Shown here: positions 48,854-59,800 of the stretch, piece after piece
Position numbering within the stretch: the stretch's first letter is position 1
Layout: the number at the start of each line of letters is the position of its first letter
Assembly: GCA_020744425.1 (NCBI GenBank)
Contig: JAGMUV010000025.1
Coordinates: forward strand, 806,001-870,000
Source of the DNA: Dactylonectria macrodidyma
Taxonomy: Eukaryota; Ascomycota; Sordariomycetes; Hypocreales; Nectriaceae
Direction of reading: 5' to 3'
DNA: 64,000 nucleotides
Position numbers and translations under genes: made by a program
The notes under the pieces: generated by a model
The model's database searches: none
Seen by the model: the letters and a program-made list of their open reading frames with translations, nothing else
What the model was told of the DNA's origin: nothing

Positions 48854-50027
48854 TAAGGTTATGGTCCTTTAGCAGCGCACACTCAGAGAGGGGCCAGAAG
48901 TTAAACAGTAAATAAAAAAAAAAACTAATAGTGAATAACAGTATGAGGGCCTAAAACCCAAGCCCAAGGCAACAGCAACTCAGAATAACTAGAGTTTCTA
49001 TTATATTATAGTGCACGCCTTGCTGTCCTAATCAACCCTTCGAGATGCGTTAAGCAGCTGGAAAGCTAGATAGAAAAGCTAGATAGAAAAGCTAGATAGG
49101 AAAGCTAGATGGAAAAGCTAGATAGAAAAGCTAGATGTCGGAAGGCAAAATCGTCATGCGATAAAAGCCCCGTGAGAGAAGCTGACCTCTGCATTCGTCG
49201 CATTCCAAGCTCGTCGCAATTCCAAGTCGCAATTCAACGCTTTGCAATTCCCGCTGTCATATCAGTAGGATTCTCAAGCTTTCAGATGTAAAAGCCACTT
49301 ACTCACATCGCAATTCAAAATAACCCCCCCTAACCAAACAAACGACACAATGCGCATGCAGCGCATCGCGCGATAGCCTGGCGGACCCTTGCTAATACTA
49401 GTATATGAGAATCGTCTTATATATACACTAGCTAAAAGAATCGAAGAAGATCGAAGCCTACTTCCTAGGCTATAAAGAGCATCTCGCCTATCTAGCCTAG
49501 AATGTATAATAGAGGCTAAGTTTAGCTGGCCTAGTCATAAGAGGCTTATCTAGCTAGCGATCTTTAATTATTACATCCTCTAAGAGAACCTATTCTTATA
49601 AGCCCCGCTAGATAAGGATATAATCCGATAGATTAAGATAGAGTAAGTCTTATTAAAAGAATTAGCTTAAAAGGAGAAATAAAAGGAAATAATAACTATT
49701 AATAACGCCTTCCTTAATAACCTAAAGAGCTATAATGCATGGGTTATATAATTATAGGCTGACGTTATACTAATTAATATATAGCCAAAGGAGTGACGCA
49801 TTAGAAACCAAGGGAATCCTACTGCAGTCGCTTCTGACATCGACTGCGATAGGTTAAAGGATTTGGCAGAGGAAGGTTTAAGGGAGGAGGGATAAGAGTC
49901 TATTTATAACTAGGTCGACCAATCAATCGAGTCCTTTGTCTTAAGACAACTCAAGCAATGCAAACACATGACTATACAGAAACGCAGCAGCGTAAAAACA
50001 AAAGTCCGAACAGTGGTTTTAACAGCG
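48854..50027 (+). mobile_element. Unclassified 1.1 kb mobile element, copy 2 (best preserved)
   Basis: Flanked by a 14 bp direct repeat GTTAGAAATACYAT (48840-48853 and 50028-50041; the single mismatch is C/T). Same ends as copy 1. It has six 13 bp minisatellite units (49061-49136) and fewer RIP changes. It alone carries a 36 bp palindromic segment (49818-49853). Short open stretches exist (for example a 60-codon ORF at 49109) but no known domain. Confidence 0.72.
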
Positions 50028-50041
50028 GTTAGAAATACTAT

Positions 50042-52550
50042 AATAATATCCTCTAGTCTATATATAATTATAGTTAAAAAGTCTTTAAATCCTTTCTTAT
50101 TAGTCTAAGTATTATTCTATAGCTTTTTATAAAAGTCTTAAAAGTAAAGAGTATACTCTTTTTAAAATACTCTAAAAAGCATTATATTATCCTTATATAA
50201 AGATTATATTAATATAGCTTTTATATATTTAAAGTCTTTATAATTACTATATATATTAATTATCCTTTCTTTACTAAACTTAGGCTATTCTATATAAAGG
50301 TATAATAAGACTAGTTAATTAATTATAATCTCTTTTAATTACTTAAATAAAGACGATTCTAAAGTATAATAAAACGATCCCCTTCTATAATTAATAATAG
50401 CGATTTCCTTACTTTAAGTAAAATAGGCCTTTAGTAAGAAGTAGATTTATTTATTATTAATAAGGCTACTTATAATAAAGGCACTTAGTAGGAGGAAGAG
50501 TAAAGGATTTATTTAAAAAAAGACTAAGTTAAAAGGAAGTTATTTAATAGTAAATTATTTAATTAAATGAATTATAAAGTTATTTAATAACCTAATATTA
50601 TAATCATAGTGAGATAAAGGAAATAGAGGTTTATAATTAAAAAAGGAGGGGGATTTACTATAGTTAGTAATAAGGTTTTAGAAATAGGTTTTTTAAGACT
50701 AAGTAGTGCAGGCTTATAAGTATTAATAAAGTAAGTAAAAATAAAAGTAAATAACTGGCTTAGAGAAGTAAAGGGATTAAGGAGTAAAAGGTTATAATAA
50801 TAAGGTTCTTATAGTAAGTAGTAAAGAAAGGTTAGAAATAAAAGTTTAACTAAGAAGAAAGGGGTTTTCTAAAAGCGCTATTTTAAACTAGTTTAAAAGT
50901 AGTATTTAATTAAGTAAATGCATTAAATAGTTATAGTTAAAGGGTAATGAGTTCTATAAATAGTAGTTATTATAAGAAGAGAGGTTAAGTTATATAAAAG
51001 AGAAAGAGAAAAGAGAGAAATAGCTTTTAAAGTCTTAAGTAATAGAAGGTTATTTATTTTCCTTACTAGCTGTAATTTACTTAATATGTGTTAATCTTAG
51101 TATATGCATTTCCTTTACTTTAAAACACTTCTTTTTTTCTCTCTTTCCTTTCTCTCCCTTTTTCTTTCTCTTTACACTTTATTAATATTACTTAATTAAC
51201 TTATTAATAATAGCTTCTTCTAACTTCTATCTTTCTAATATTACTAAGGTCTGCTAAAAAGCCCTTTTTAATATATATATTTATATAGCTAGTCAGTTAG
51301 AAAGTAATAAATTCTCTTTTTATACTAATTTAACTTAGAATAACTATTATAAGACTTTATTAACTAAAAAGGAGCAAAAAGAGGCTTGCTTTATATTAGT
51401 AAGTATTCCTTTATACTTAAGACTATTTAATTTAATGGTTTTATAGTTTAAAAAGCACTTTACTATTTAGATTTACTTATATATAGCTCTTAACTATAAC
51501 AGTCTCTCTCTCTTTATTAAGTTTACTCTTAAGGAAGAGTTATTTAATATTAACTCTATTAAGAAGTATATCTAAGCCTAGATTTATAAGAATAAGATAG
51601 CTAATATAGTCTTAAAATATTTAATAAAATATATCTCTAACTAGCCCCTTTAGTTAGTATATATTCTTACTAACTTAGGCTACTCTTATAAGTATTTTAT
51701 TAAAGAATTACTTTACTAATTTAAGTATAAAAAGGCTTTAATTATTACTTTCTTTAAATATTAAAATCTATTACTTTATAAATACTATATTTAATTAAGT
51801 ACTTTAAATTACTTTATAATTAAGAAGTATTATATATAGCTATTTTATACTTACTAATCTATCTTAAAGTTTATAAATAGAAAATATATAAATTATATTT
51901 AAAATACTAATTCTTAATATAAATAGTCTTTTTTTAATAAGTATTTAGCTTTTAAACTTAGTTTTAGTATTTCTTTTAACCTCTTATATAGTATAAAGTA
52001 TTCTATTAATTTTAATAATTAAGTAGTAAGTATTTTTAATTATATAAGCTACTCTTATATTTTTAATAAATTCCCTTTAGCTTAAGAGAATAAGTCTTTT
52101 TATAATAAAGCTATTTAGAATACTAAGAAGCGTATTACTTAAGATAAGTCTATAGGCTTTTTTAAGGCTTAAGTCTTTAGTTTTAATCTATTAGTAATAG
52201 TTTAAAACTAGATTAGTTAATTAACTTAATTTAATTTATTTTTTATATACTAAACTCTTTTATTTAATAGCTTTAATACTTAACTTAGTTATTATAGTAT
52301 AAGATAAATAGAATTCTATTAGTTAGCTCTTTTATAATTAACTTTTCTCTTTTATAAAGTATACTTATCTATTTATAATACTATATCTAACTTACTATTC
52401 TAAGTAAATATAGCTTTTATAGCTTTTCCTTTATCTTATAGCTTTAGAATTATTTAATTAATTAGTTTATATATTTTATATATTAATCTTAATACTTATT
52501 TAATCTTAAGTCTAATTTTTTAAACTATAAATTTATATAGTCTTTAATTA
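50042..52550. other. AT-rich RIP-mutated interval between opposed element copies
   Basis: 2.5 kb with a pyrimidine-rich tract at 51,120-51,180. A plus-strand stretch from about 51,360 to 52,200 reads through few stops if RIP is allowed for (for example NKYLAFKLSFSISFNLLY) and may once have been coding. I could not name the protein. Confidence 0.45.
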
Positions 52551-53643
52551 TACTATTAAAACCACTATTCAGACTTTTATTTTTACATTACTGCATTTTT
52601 ATATAGTTATATATTTGCATTACTTAAGTTATTTTAAAATAAAGGACTTAATTAATTAGTTAACTTAGTTATAAATAAACTCTTATCCCTCCTCTTTTAA
52701 ACCTTCCTTTACTAAATCCTTTAACTAATTCCCTTAGTTTCTAATATAATTATTACTCCTTTAGCTATATATTAATTAGTATAATATTAGCTTATAATTA
52801 TATAACCTATATATTATAGCTCTTTAAGTTATTAAAAAAAGTATTATTAATAATTATTATTTCTTTCTATTTCTTTTTTTAAACTAATTCTTTTAATAAG
52901 ACTTACTCTATTTTAATTTATTAAATTATATTCTTATTTAATAAGGCTTATAAAAATAGATTTTCTTAAAGAATATAATAATTAAAGATTACTAATTAAA
53001 AAAGCCTCTTATAATCAGGCTAGCTAAACTTAGCCTTTATTATATATTCTAAGCTAGATAAGTAAGATACTCTTTATAATCTAAGAAGCAGGCTTTAATC
53101 TTCTTCAATTCTTTTAATTAGTATATATATAAGATAATTCTTATATACTAATATTAGCAAGGGTCTGCTAGGCTATCGCGTGATGCACTATATGCGTATT
53201 GTGTCGTTTGTTTGGTTAGGGGGGGTCATTATGAGTCGGTTGTATTGCGAGCAGTTGAATTGCGATGTGATGGGAATTACAAAGCATTGAATTGCGACTT
53301 GGAATTGTGACGAGCTTAGAATGCGACGAACCCTCACGGGGCTTTTATCACATGACGATTTTGCCTTCCTAACATCTAGCTTTTCTATCTAGCTTTTCTA
53401 TCTAGCTTTTCTATCTAGCTTTTCTATCTAGCTTTCCAGCTGCTTGACGCATCTCAAAGGGTTGATTAGGATAGTAAGGCTTGCACTCTGATGCAGTAGA
53501 AACTCTAGTCATTCTGAGTTACTATTGCCTTAGGCTTGGGTTTTGGGCCCTCATACTGTTATTCACTATTAGTTATTGTTTTTTTTTTACTGTTTAACCT
53601 CTGGCCCCTCTCTGAGTGTGCACTACTAAGGATTATAACCTTA
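52551..53643 (-). mobile_element. Unclassified 1.1 kb mobile element, copy 3 (inverted)
   Basis: Reverse-complement copy with the same two ends (TAAGGTTATAATCC at 53643, GGTTTTAATAGT near 52,551) and five minisatellite units (53373-53437). Flanks show no clear duplication. The outer 500 bp (53,150-53,643) is little mutated, the inner part strongly. Confidence 0.68.
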
Positions 53644-53814
53644 ATATATATTTTTTAGTATAAAAAGAATAGTTATAAATATTATGAAATCTTATAAATT
53701 ATATAATAAGATATAAGTATAATACTATAAATTATATAAAGAATTATAACTCTTATTAATTACTAAGTAATTATAAGACTTTATTATAATAGATTTTATT
53801 ATAAAGCTAACGTA

Positions 53815-54060
53815 CTTAATAAGCATATAATGCATCTAAGTATATAATGCACTTTTCTCTACTCTTTAAGATTAAAACTTTAATAAAAGTATAATAACGC
53901 CTTAAATCAATTAAAACTAATTACTATACTATTCTCTAGAAGTCTTAATTATAACCTAACATATCCTTATATTATAACCAGCCTTTCTATAATTTCTATA
54001 TTGCCTTTCCTTTAGCATTACTGGCCTCCTTTGATTAGGCTACTATATTTAATAATAAAT
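53815..54060 (+). mobile_element. End fragment of a Fot1/pogo-like element
   Basis: ACTTAATAAGCATATAATGC and the following approximately 230 bp match the left end of 26453-28868 (shared text includes TTATATTATAACCAGC). Homology stops near 54,060. The other end is missing. Confidence 0.65.
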
Positions 54061-54980
54061 AAAAGTAAGAAAATCATACTTATCTTTCTAATTATATATA
54101 ATTTCTTAATAAGTAATAAAACCTATGCTTATATACAGTTTCCTTTAATTATAGTATTTACTATTACTATTTATAAATACTAAAGCTTAATAAAAGATTA
54201 AATAGTTACTAACCTTACTATATATAACTTTTAAGTTAGTATTAATTATATTACTATCTTATAAATTACCTTATTAAAAGGCTTACTCTTTAAAGTACTA
54301 TTTAATTACTAGAGCCTTTATAATTATATACTTATAAAAGGTTTATATACTTATATTTCTTATATACTGCATTTATAACTAACTATAAAGTAAGAATAAA
54401 GATATACCTTACTAACTAATAATACTATTAAGCTTAATAGCTAACTAATCCGCTATATTTACTATACTATATTAATTAAATAACGTTTTCTTATAAGCTA
54501 TAAGGAAAGGGGAAATTCAATATATAGTATATAGTTAATTAGGCCTATTAAGAAGTAGTAAAAGGATTCCTATATTTATTAGTTAACTCTCTAACTATAG
54601 ATTTAAAGTGGTTTAATAACTATTTATTATTACAGTTAAAAGGGGGGTTCTAGGGGGTTCCCTCAGGAGAATTTAATAGCAGGTATATAGTATTTACCCT
54701 TCGGGCTGGATATTCAGCCATTAAGTCCCTTGCCTTAGTAACTTAATGGGTGTTCGAAGTATTTTAATTCGCAAAATCCGCTCTACGTTCAGATATCCGG
54801 TTTACAGTATTGCTTGCACTGCATAGTACCAGTATAAAAATACCGTGCTGGCAATACGATATTGAATATGATATCGTCTTATTTACGGCCACACTATTTA
54901 CGTCACTGGACCGGGCCTTTTTCCTTCTCATTCTGTCACTCCTGAAGCATTTGCCGAAGTCGTTCCGCCCTTGGATGTTG
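54061..54980. other. Right edge of the AT-rich block
   Basis: RIP-like DNA continues to about 54,640, after which base composition becomes normal. A hairpin-capable pair (CCATTAAGT at 54,719 and ACTTAATGG at 54,741) lies just inside the border. No gene. Confidence 0.5.
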
Positions 54981-55117
54981 TTAGGATACGAAAGGTGTCT
55001 CTACCGTCAGGCAGCAGGACCGGTTCGAAGGTTTAGTGGTTTCCTGGTGTCTTGAGAGGCGACCTAGTTGGTGGAACGGGAGAATCGAGAAGGTCGATTC
55101 GAGGCAGACGGTTTGGA

Positions 55118-55220
55118 TAGATATCAGGATAAGGGAGCCTAGCTTTATCCGATATCCGATATATATCATATCGGATATAGCAGGATAGCAGAGATGATAT
55201 CAGGATAGCATATCAGGATA
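55118..55220. repeat. Palindrome and short direct repeats at the NLR-fragment breakpoint
   Basis: ATATCAGGATA occurs at 55121, 55197 and 55210. Between them an 11 bp perfect inverted repeat (ATATCCGATAT at 55152-55162, ATATCGGATAT at 55168-55178) has a 5 bp loop. NLR homology on the minus strand ends right at this cluster. Confidence 0.7.
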
Positions 55221-55224
55221 GGCA

Positions 55225-55831
55225 AGTCTGCGACTCGGGTATTTGGCAGACAAGTCGGGTTGTGTTCCTCGGCGTGAGAGTCAAAAAAAGCCCCTTCCGC
55301 GATAGGAAGCCGGTCGAGAGCCGTTCTCTGGTCGATGTCAAGAATAATCGAGCTAAGTTCCTACCTCGTTAGCTCGATACGGCACATGCAGGAGAGTATT
55401 AGGACTGACGTCTGGTCAACTTGTAGGGCTGAATAGATAGCCTCGGTGCACCGCCGAAGGTCTTGGACAATTGCATCGACTTCCCTACTTTGAAATGGCC
55501 ACTTCAAAGCATCTAAGCGCGCCTTGTCAGGCTCATGCCTAGAAGCAAGCAGCTTCTCTACATGTCGGAGTTGAGACTCGCTGTCTGCCGTCGCGAGAAA
55601 GAGCGCATGAGAAGCCTTGAGCCTCAGGCCTTGCGGGCCGTTTAGTAGACCGCGAGCATTCTGGGACGCTAAGTTCAGGCGGGTGACTTCCTGCGATAAC
55701 CGCGTTTTGTCGTCCTTGGCGTGTTTGACATCTTGGGCGTATCGCGCACACCACCCGATCACCTTTGCCGACAAATCCACAACTGCGATGACGTTGGCCG
55801 CGATTCCTAGTCCTTCTAGCGCCATCGACAT
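55225..55831 (-). pseudogene. Truncated NLR: HeLo-like/STAND N-terminal domain plus linker, no NACHT
   Basis: From an ATG at 55831 (or 55825) the protein reads LGIAANVIAVVDLSAKVIGW, a helical region with KARLDALKWPFQSREVD, then ALQVDQTS. This matches the N-terminal helical domain of fungal STAND proteins, which in this class can act as a cell-death effector. After an apparent short intron (acceptor at 55353, CTAAC branch motif) the frame resumes with DIDQRTALDRLPIAEG and FDSHAEEHNPTCLPNTR, the linker that leads into a NACHT domain. Homology stops at about 55,225 and the frame runs into a stop within about 20 codons. Without NACHT or repeats it is a fragment. The linker is close to that of the intact NLR 1 kb upstream. 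Confidence 0.75.
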
Positions 55832-56854
55832 GAGTACAGTCGTCGTTCGTGTTTCTGTCAAAGATATCGAGGTGAACTGGTTTCTCCATCACAGTCCTTC
55901 ACGCGGGGTCAATGAGGCTGAATCTAGCCAACTGCATTGCCCACTCCACTTGACCTTGGCTTGTGGCACCAGCGGCTGCAGAAGCCATGGCGAATTGTCC
56001 CATAATGATGGCCAAAGAGTCGAAACGTCTCGCTGTATGAGGGCAAACGGTCAAGAAGGGCTTTCAAGCGGTTGAAGGGTTATGCATAGTAATGTCGAGA
56101 AGGAACAAGTCGTGATGGAGATTCTAAATTCCCTCCGTTGTGGACTTGACGAGCCGACTAACTCCATGCGGCAAGAACAAGAACAAACTTATCGATAGCT
56201 TATCGATATCAACATGGGCAGGGGCCTGGGTAGCTCGGGCTGGCTGTGTGATGGTTTCGGCCAGCGTTGCACGCCTACGCTTCGAACGCAGCAGCGAAGG
56301 AGTAAGTTCTTCGAGGTAAACCTGAGGGCTGCTGCGGTCTCTAGCTTTTGTCTTTGAGTAGAAACAAGAGGCTTGTAGGCCATGTTAAATTGGATCATGT
56401 AATTACTGGCAGTATCATCATGTTATAATTTCTCTTCCAGATGAATATCGAGCCCATCTAATACGGTATGGCACCTATTGCAATAACTTGTGACGATAGG
56501 TATTTTGAGACGCGGTTGGCCTTGCAGGAGACAATAAGTGGCTTTCAGGTCTAAGGTCAAACCGAGCGTGGGCTCTTGCAAAATATACCGGCATGTCTCC
56601 TTCAGTCCTTGTTCTACACATCGAGCTCAAGAGACTTATGTTATAATAGGCACGGCATGTTCGGAAAATGTCGGAAAATGTCGTTCAGGTTGTCGTGAGG
56701 TATATGAAAAATTGGAAATATAATACGGACCAAGATATGATTTCGTAGATAAGAGACCTAGAGGAAATGCTGACAAGGCTTCTTATTTAAGCGTGGGGAA
56801 ATGGTGCGTTCTAGAAGTAGCGGAGCTTTAATATTTACTTCTCAAGCATCTATT
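55832..56854. other. Intergenic region between NLR fragment and NLR
   Basis: About 1 kb without a supported gene. It holds the 3' flank of the intact NLR and, if the fragment is transcribed, its promoter. ORFs here lack domains. Confidence 0.45.
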
Positions 56855-59800
56855 TTAACAGTCGTAATCCGAAAAGCGAAGTACAAAAACCCTCCCTGAT
56901 GCACAACCATACGCGACGGTGGCACCGCTCGTCACTGAGCAACGTGGTCGATATTCTGCTGGTAGCCACAGCAATCGCTTGCCCTTCCATGTGATCCAAC
57001 AATAATTGCTGCTTAAACCGTAGCCAGTCTGGCGATAAGCTGAACCCGATTCTTCAGCGGAAAACTGTCCAATGTCCGTAAGAAGGGTATCTCTCCTAGG
57101 CTCAAAGAGGAGGCGACGAGACGCAACGCCAATCTCAAGTTGCTGCATACACTCGCCAGTGTCCACGCGCCAGAGCCAGACGCTGCCATCTTTAGAAGCG
57201 ACGGCCACAATCTTTGAGTCTTGTGAAAAAGCCACTGAAGTGACGATGTTCTTATGGCCCTGAAGAATCTGAACACAGCGTCCCGTATCCGTGTGCCATA
57301 ATGTCACTATGTTACGATATGAGGCAGATGCAAGGAGGGTTGAGTCGTGCGAGAGGGCAATCGAGTTGTAGGTAGGATCGAATTGCATGATAGGAAATTC
57401 TTTAATGCGTTCCCCTGTCTTGAGATTCCACAAATGAATCGTGCAGGCGCTTTCGTATGCTGCAGAGGCAATGAATGCTGCGTCGTGAGAGACCACCGCT
57501 GAATTGACCCGATCAAGGCCCCAAAATCTACCAAGGCATGCCCCTAGACTCCCTGGATTCATGGACCAAAGCCTCACGGTCGCGTCGTCTGAGGAGGATA
57601 CCATTAGGGCTGAGTCATGTGAAAAGGCCAATGAGTTGACTTGCCGCGTGTGGCCCTCAAGCTTCTGGATGAACTCGCCAGTTTCTGAACGCCAGAGTCG
57701 GATATCTTTCCAGGAAGAGGACGCTATCAGGGCCGAATCAGGTGAGACGGTTATCAAGTGAACTTCGCCGTCGTGTCCCACAAGCTTTTGACTATTCTTT
57801 GATGCATTGGTGCGCCATAACCGGATTAACCCATCTTTTGAGCCGGAAACTAGACGAGTCGAGTCATGCGAAAAGGTTATTGCACCCACGGGACTATAGC
57901 CTTTGAGTTTCACACACACACGCTCGTTTATATCATGACGCCAGAGCCAAATGTCCCTCAACACCGAATACGCTACAAGCTGTGAGTTGGGTGAAATTGC
58001 CAGAGATCTAATATCTCTGTTGTCCAGGAAGAGTTCTCGTACGCATTTGCCTGTGCTGACGCGCCACAGCCTCACTCCCACATTACATGAGGTGGACGCT
58101 AGAAGCGTTGAGTCTTCCGAAAACACCAAATATTTGATCGTGTTTCGATCGCCCTTGAGCTCTCTCATAGGGCTGTCGGCACCAGTACTCCACACCCAGA
58201 TACTGTGAGAATCTGCTGCAGAGGCCGCTGTTAGGGCTAGATCGCGCGAGAAGGCCACCGCCTCGACAGGGCCATCAAACCCTGCGAGCGGCTGGGCAAT
58301 CTCACCCGTATTGAGATATCTCTGCCAGATTGTTCGATTCCATGTAGAAAAGGATGCCACTAGGTCTGAGCCTTGCGAGAAACCTAGCCAGCAGCGATTG
58401 CAGCGGTCGGCCTTGAGCTCCTTGATACATTCGCCAGTATCGACGTTCCACAGCCGGATCACCGCCGTCGTCGTCCCTGAGGAATATGATGCAATGAACT
58501 CTGAGTCCCGTGAGATAGCGATAGACTCGACCGAACCATAGTAGCCTTCGAGACTAAGAATGTACCCACCCGTCTCTGTGTCCCAAAGTCGAATAGTCTT
58601 GTCTGATGATCCAGATATCACCAGTCTCGAATCATGTGAGAAGGATATATATGAGATGGCATAATAATTGCCCTCGAAAGTGGATATGCACTGATCCCAA
58701 TCTCTTTCGGTTTGTGGAGGAAGGGTTATCCAACTCGGCATAGCGCTCTTGAAATGGTTCTTGATGAAGCTGGTTCGAGGAGCAAATAGGAGAACGGAAG
58801 AATATACCTGGAGAGGTGCAGCATTGATGACCGGAAAGTTTGCTTGAAGGATACGCAGAACATCGTCCAGAAGACTCGAGGCCATGCTACCAAGCTCAAC
58901 CTGCTTTCGTCAGTAACGTGGTGGTTTGGTGTTGTTGTATGGCGCATACTCACATCTACAAGGGTTTGTAGGCTTTGGATAATTGCTACACCTTCCCGTG
59001 CCCGCCGCATCAAGCCTAGTACTTCAACCCAGTGTAGCAGATGTTCAGTGAGGAACGAAATAGCATCGCCATCATCTTTGACAGGGCGCTGCGATCCCCG
59101 GAGATGAGATACCCAGTGCAAGCACGCATACTGGAGCTCAGCAGAAATGCATTCGCCGATCATGTCGCTTTCAATCGTTGAACCCTCCATTCTTGAGGAT
59201 CGCAGGCCACAGATATCCTCACGGAGGAAACTGATCATCACTCGCAGGCAGGCAGCTGCCAACTCAGTATGCGCCAGGGTCCCGTCGATCCAGAAATCGG
59301 TTCGCGTCTTTATGTCGGGGCCCAGCAAAAAGTCGCGAAAGGAGAGATGAAGTAACCTTACTGGCGAGTCAGTCGATTCTGGAATGCTCAGGACGGAATG
59401 AAGCATGCTCAAATGGTTGTCTATGGTGCTTTGTGAGATAGAGAGAAGTTTTGCCAGGGTGGTTGTCGAAAGAGGACTCATGAGGTTGATGATAGAACCA
59501 ACAATTTGCTGGAATTGCTGAAGAACCCCATTCCGCCTCCGACTTGACAAGCCAACAACCAATTTTTTCAGCACAGGCAGGTAAGTCGCGTCTAGCTGCC
59601 TTTCCTGGGTCCTCGTCCGAAAGCGCAGAACTTCTCGTAACTTCTCGTCGGGGGTTCCGCAGCGACGATCGGCCAAAAACCGACAAACAGTAGAAGCAAA
59701 GATAAATAGGGGAATGGCCATATCCACGAGACACTGGAGGTTGGGTTGGCCGGGCCAGTCTGCCAGTAGCTGCCCTGCAATAGGTGTCGACAAATTGTAC

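Noticed and set aside
49061..49136. CRISPR-like regular repeat
   Set aside because: Units are 13 bp in direct tandem without spacers, in a eukaryotic genome. It is a minisatellite.
50042..52550. Long terminal inverted repeat transposon formed by copies 2 and 3
   Set aside because: Copies 1 and 2 each have their own flanking duplication, so copy 2 is an independent insertion. The composite idea is kept only as a finding to test.
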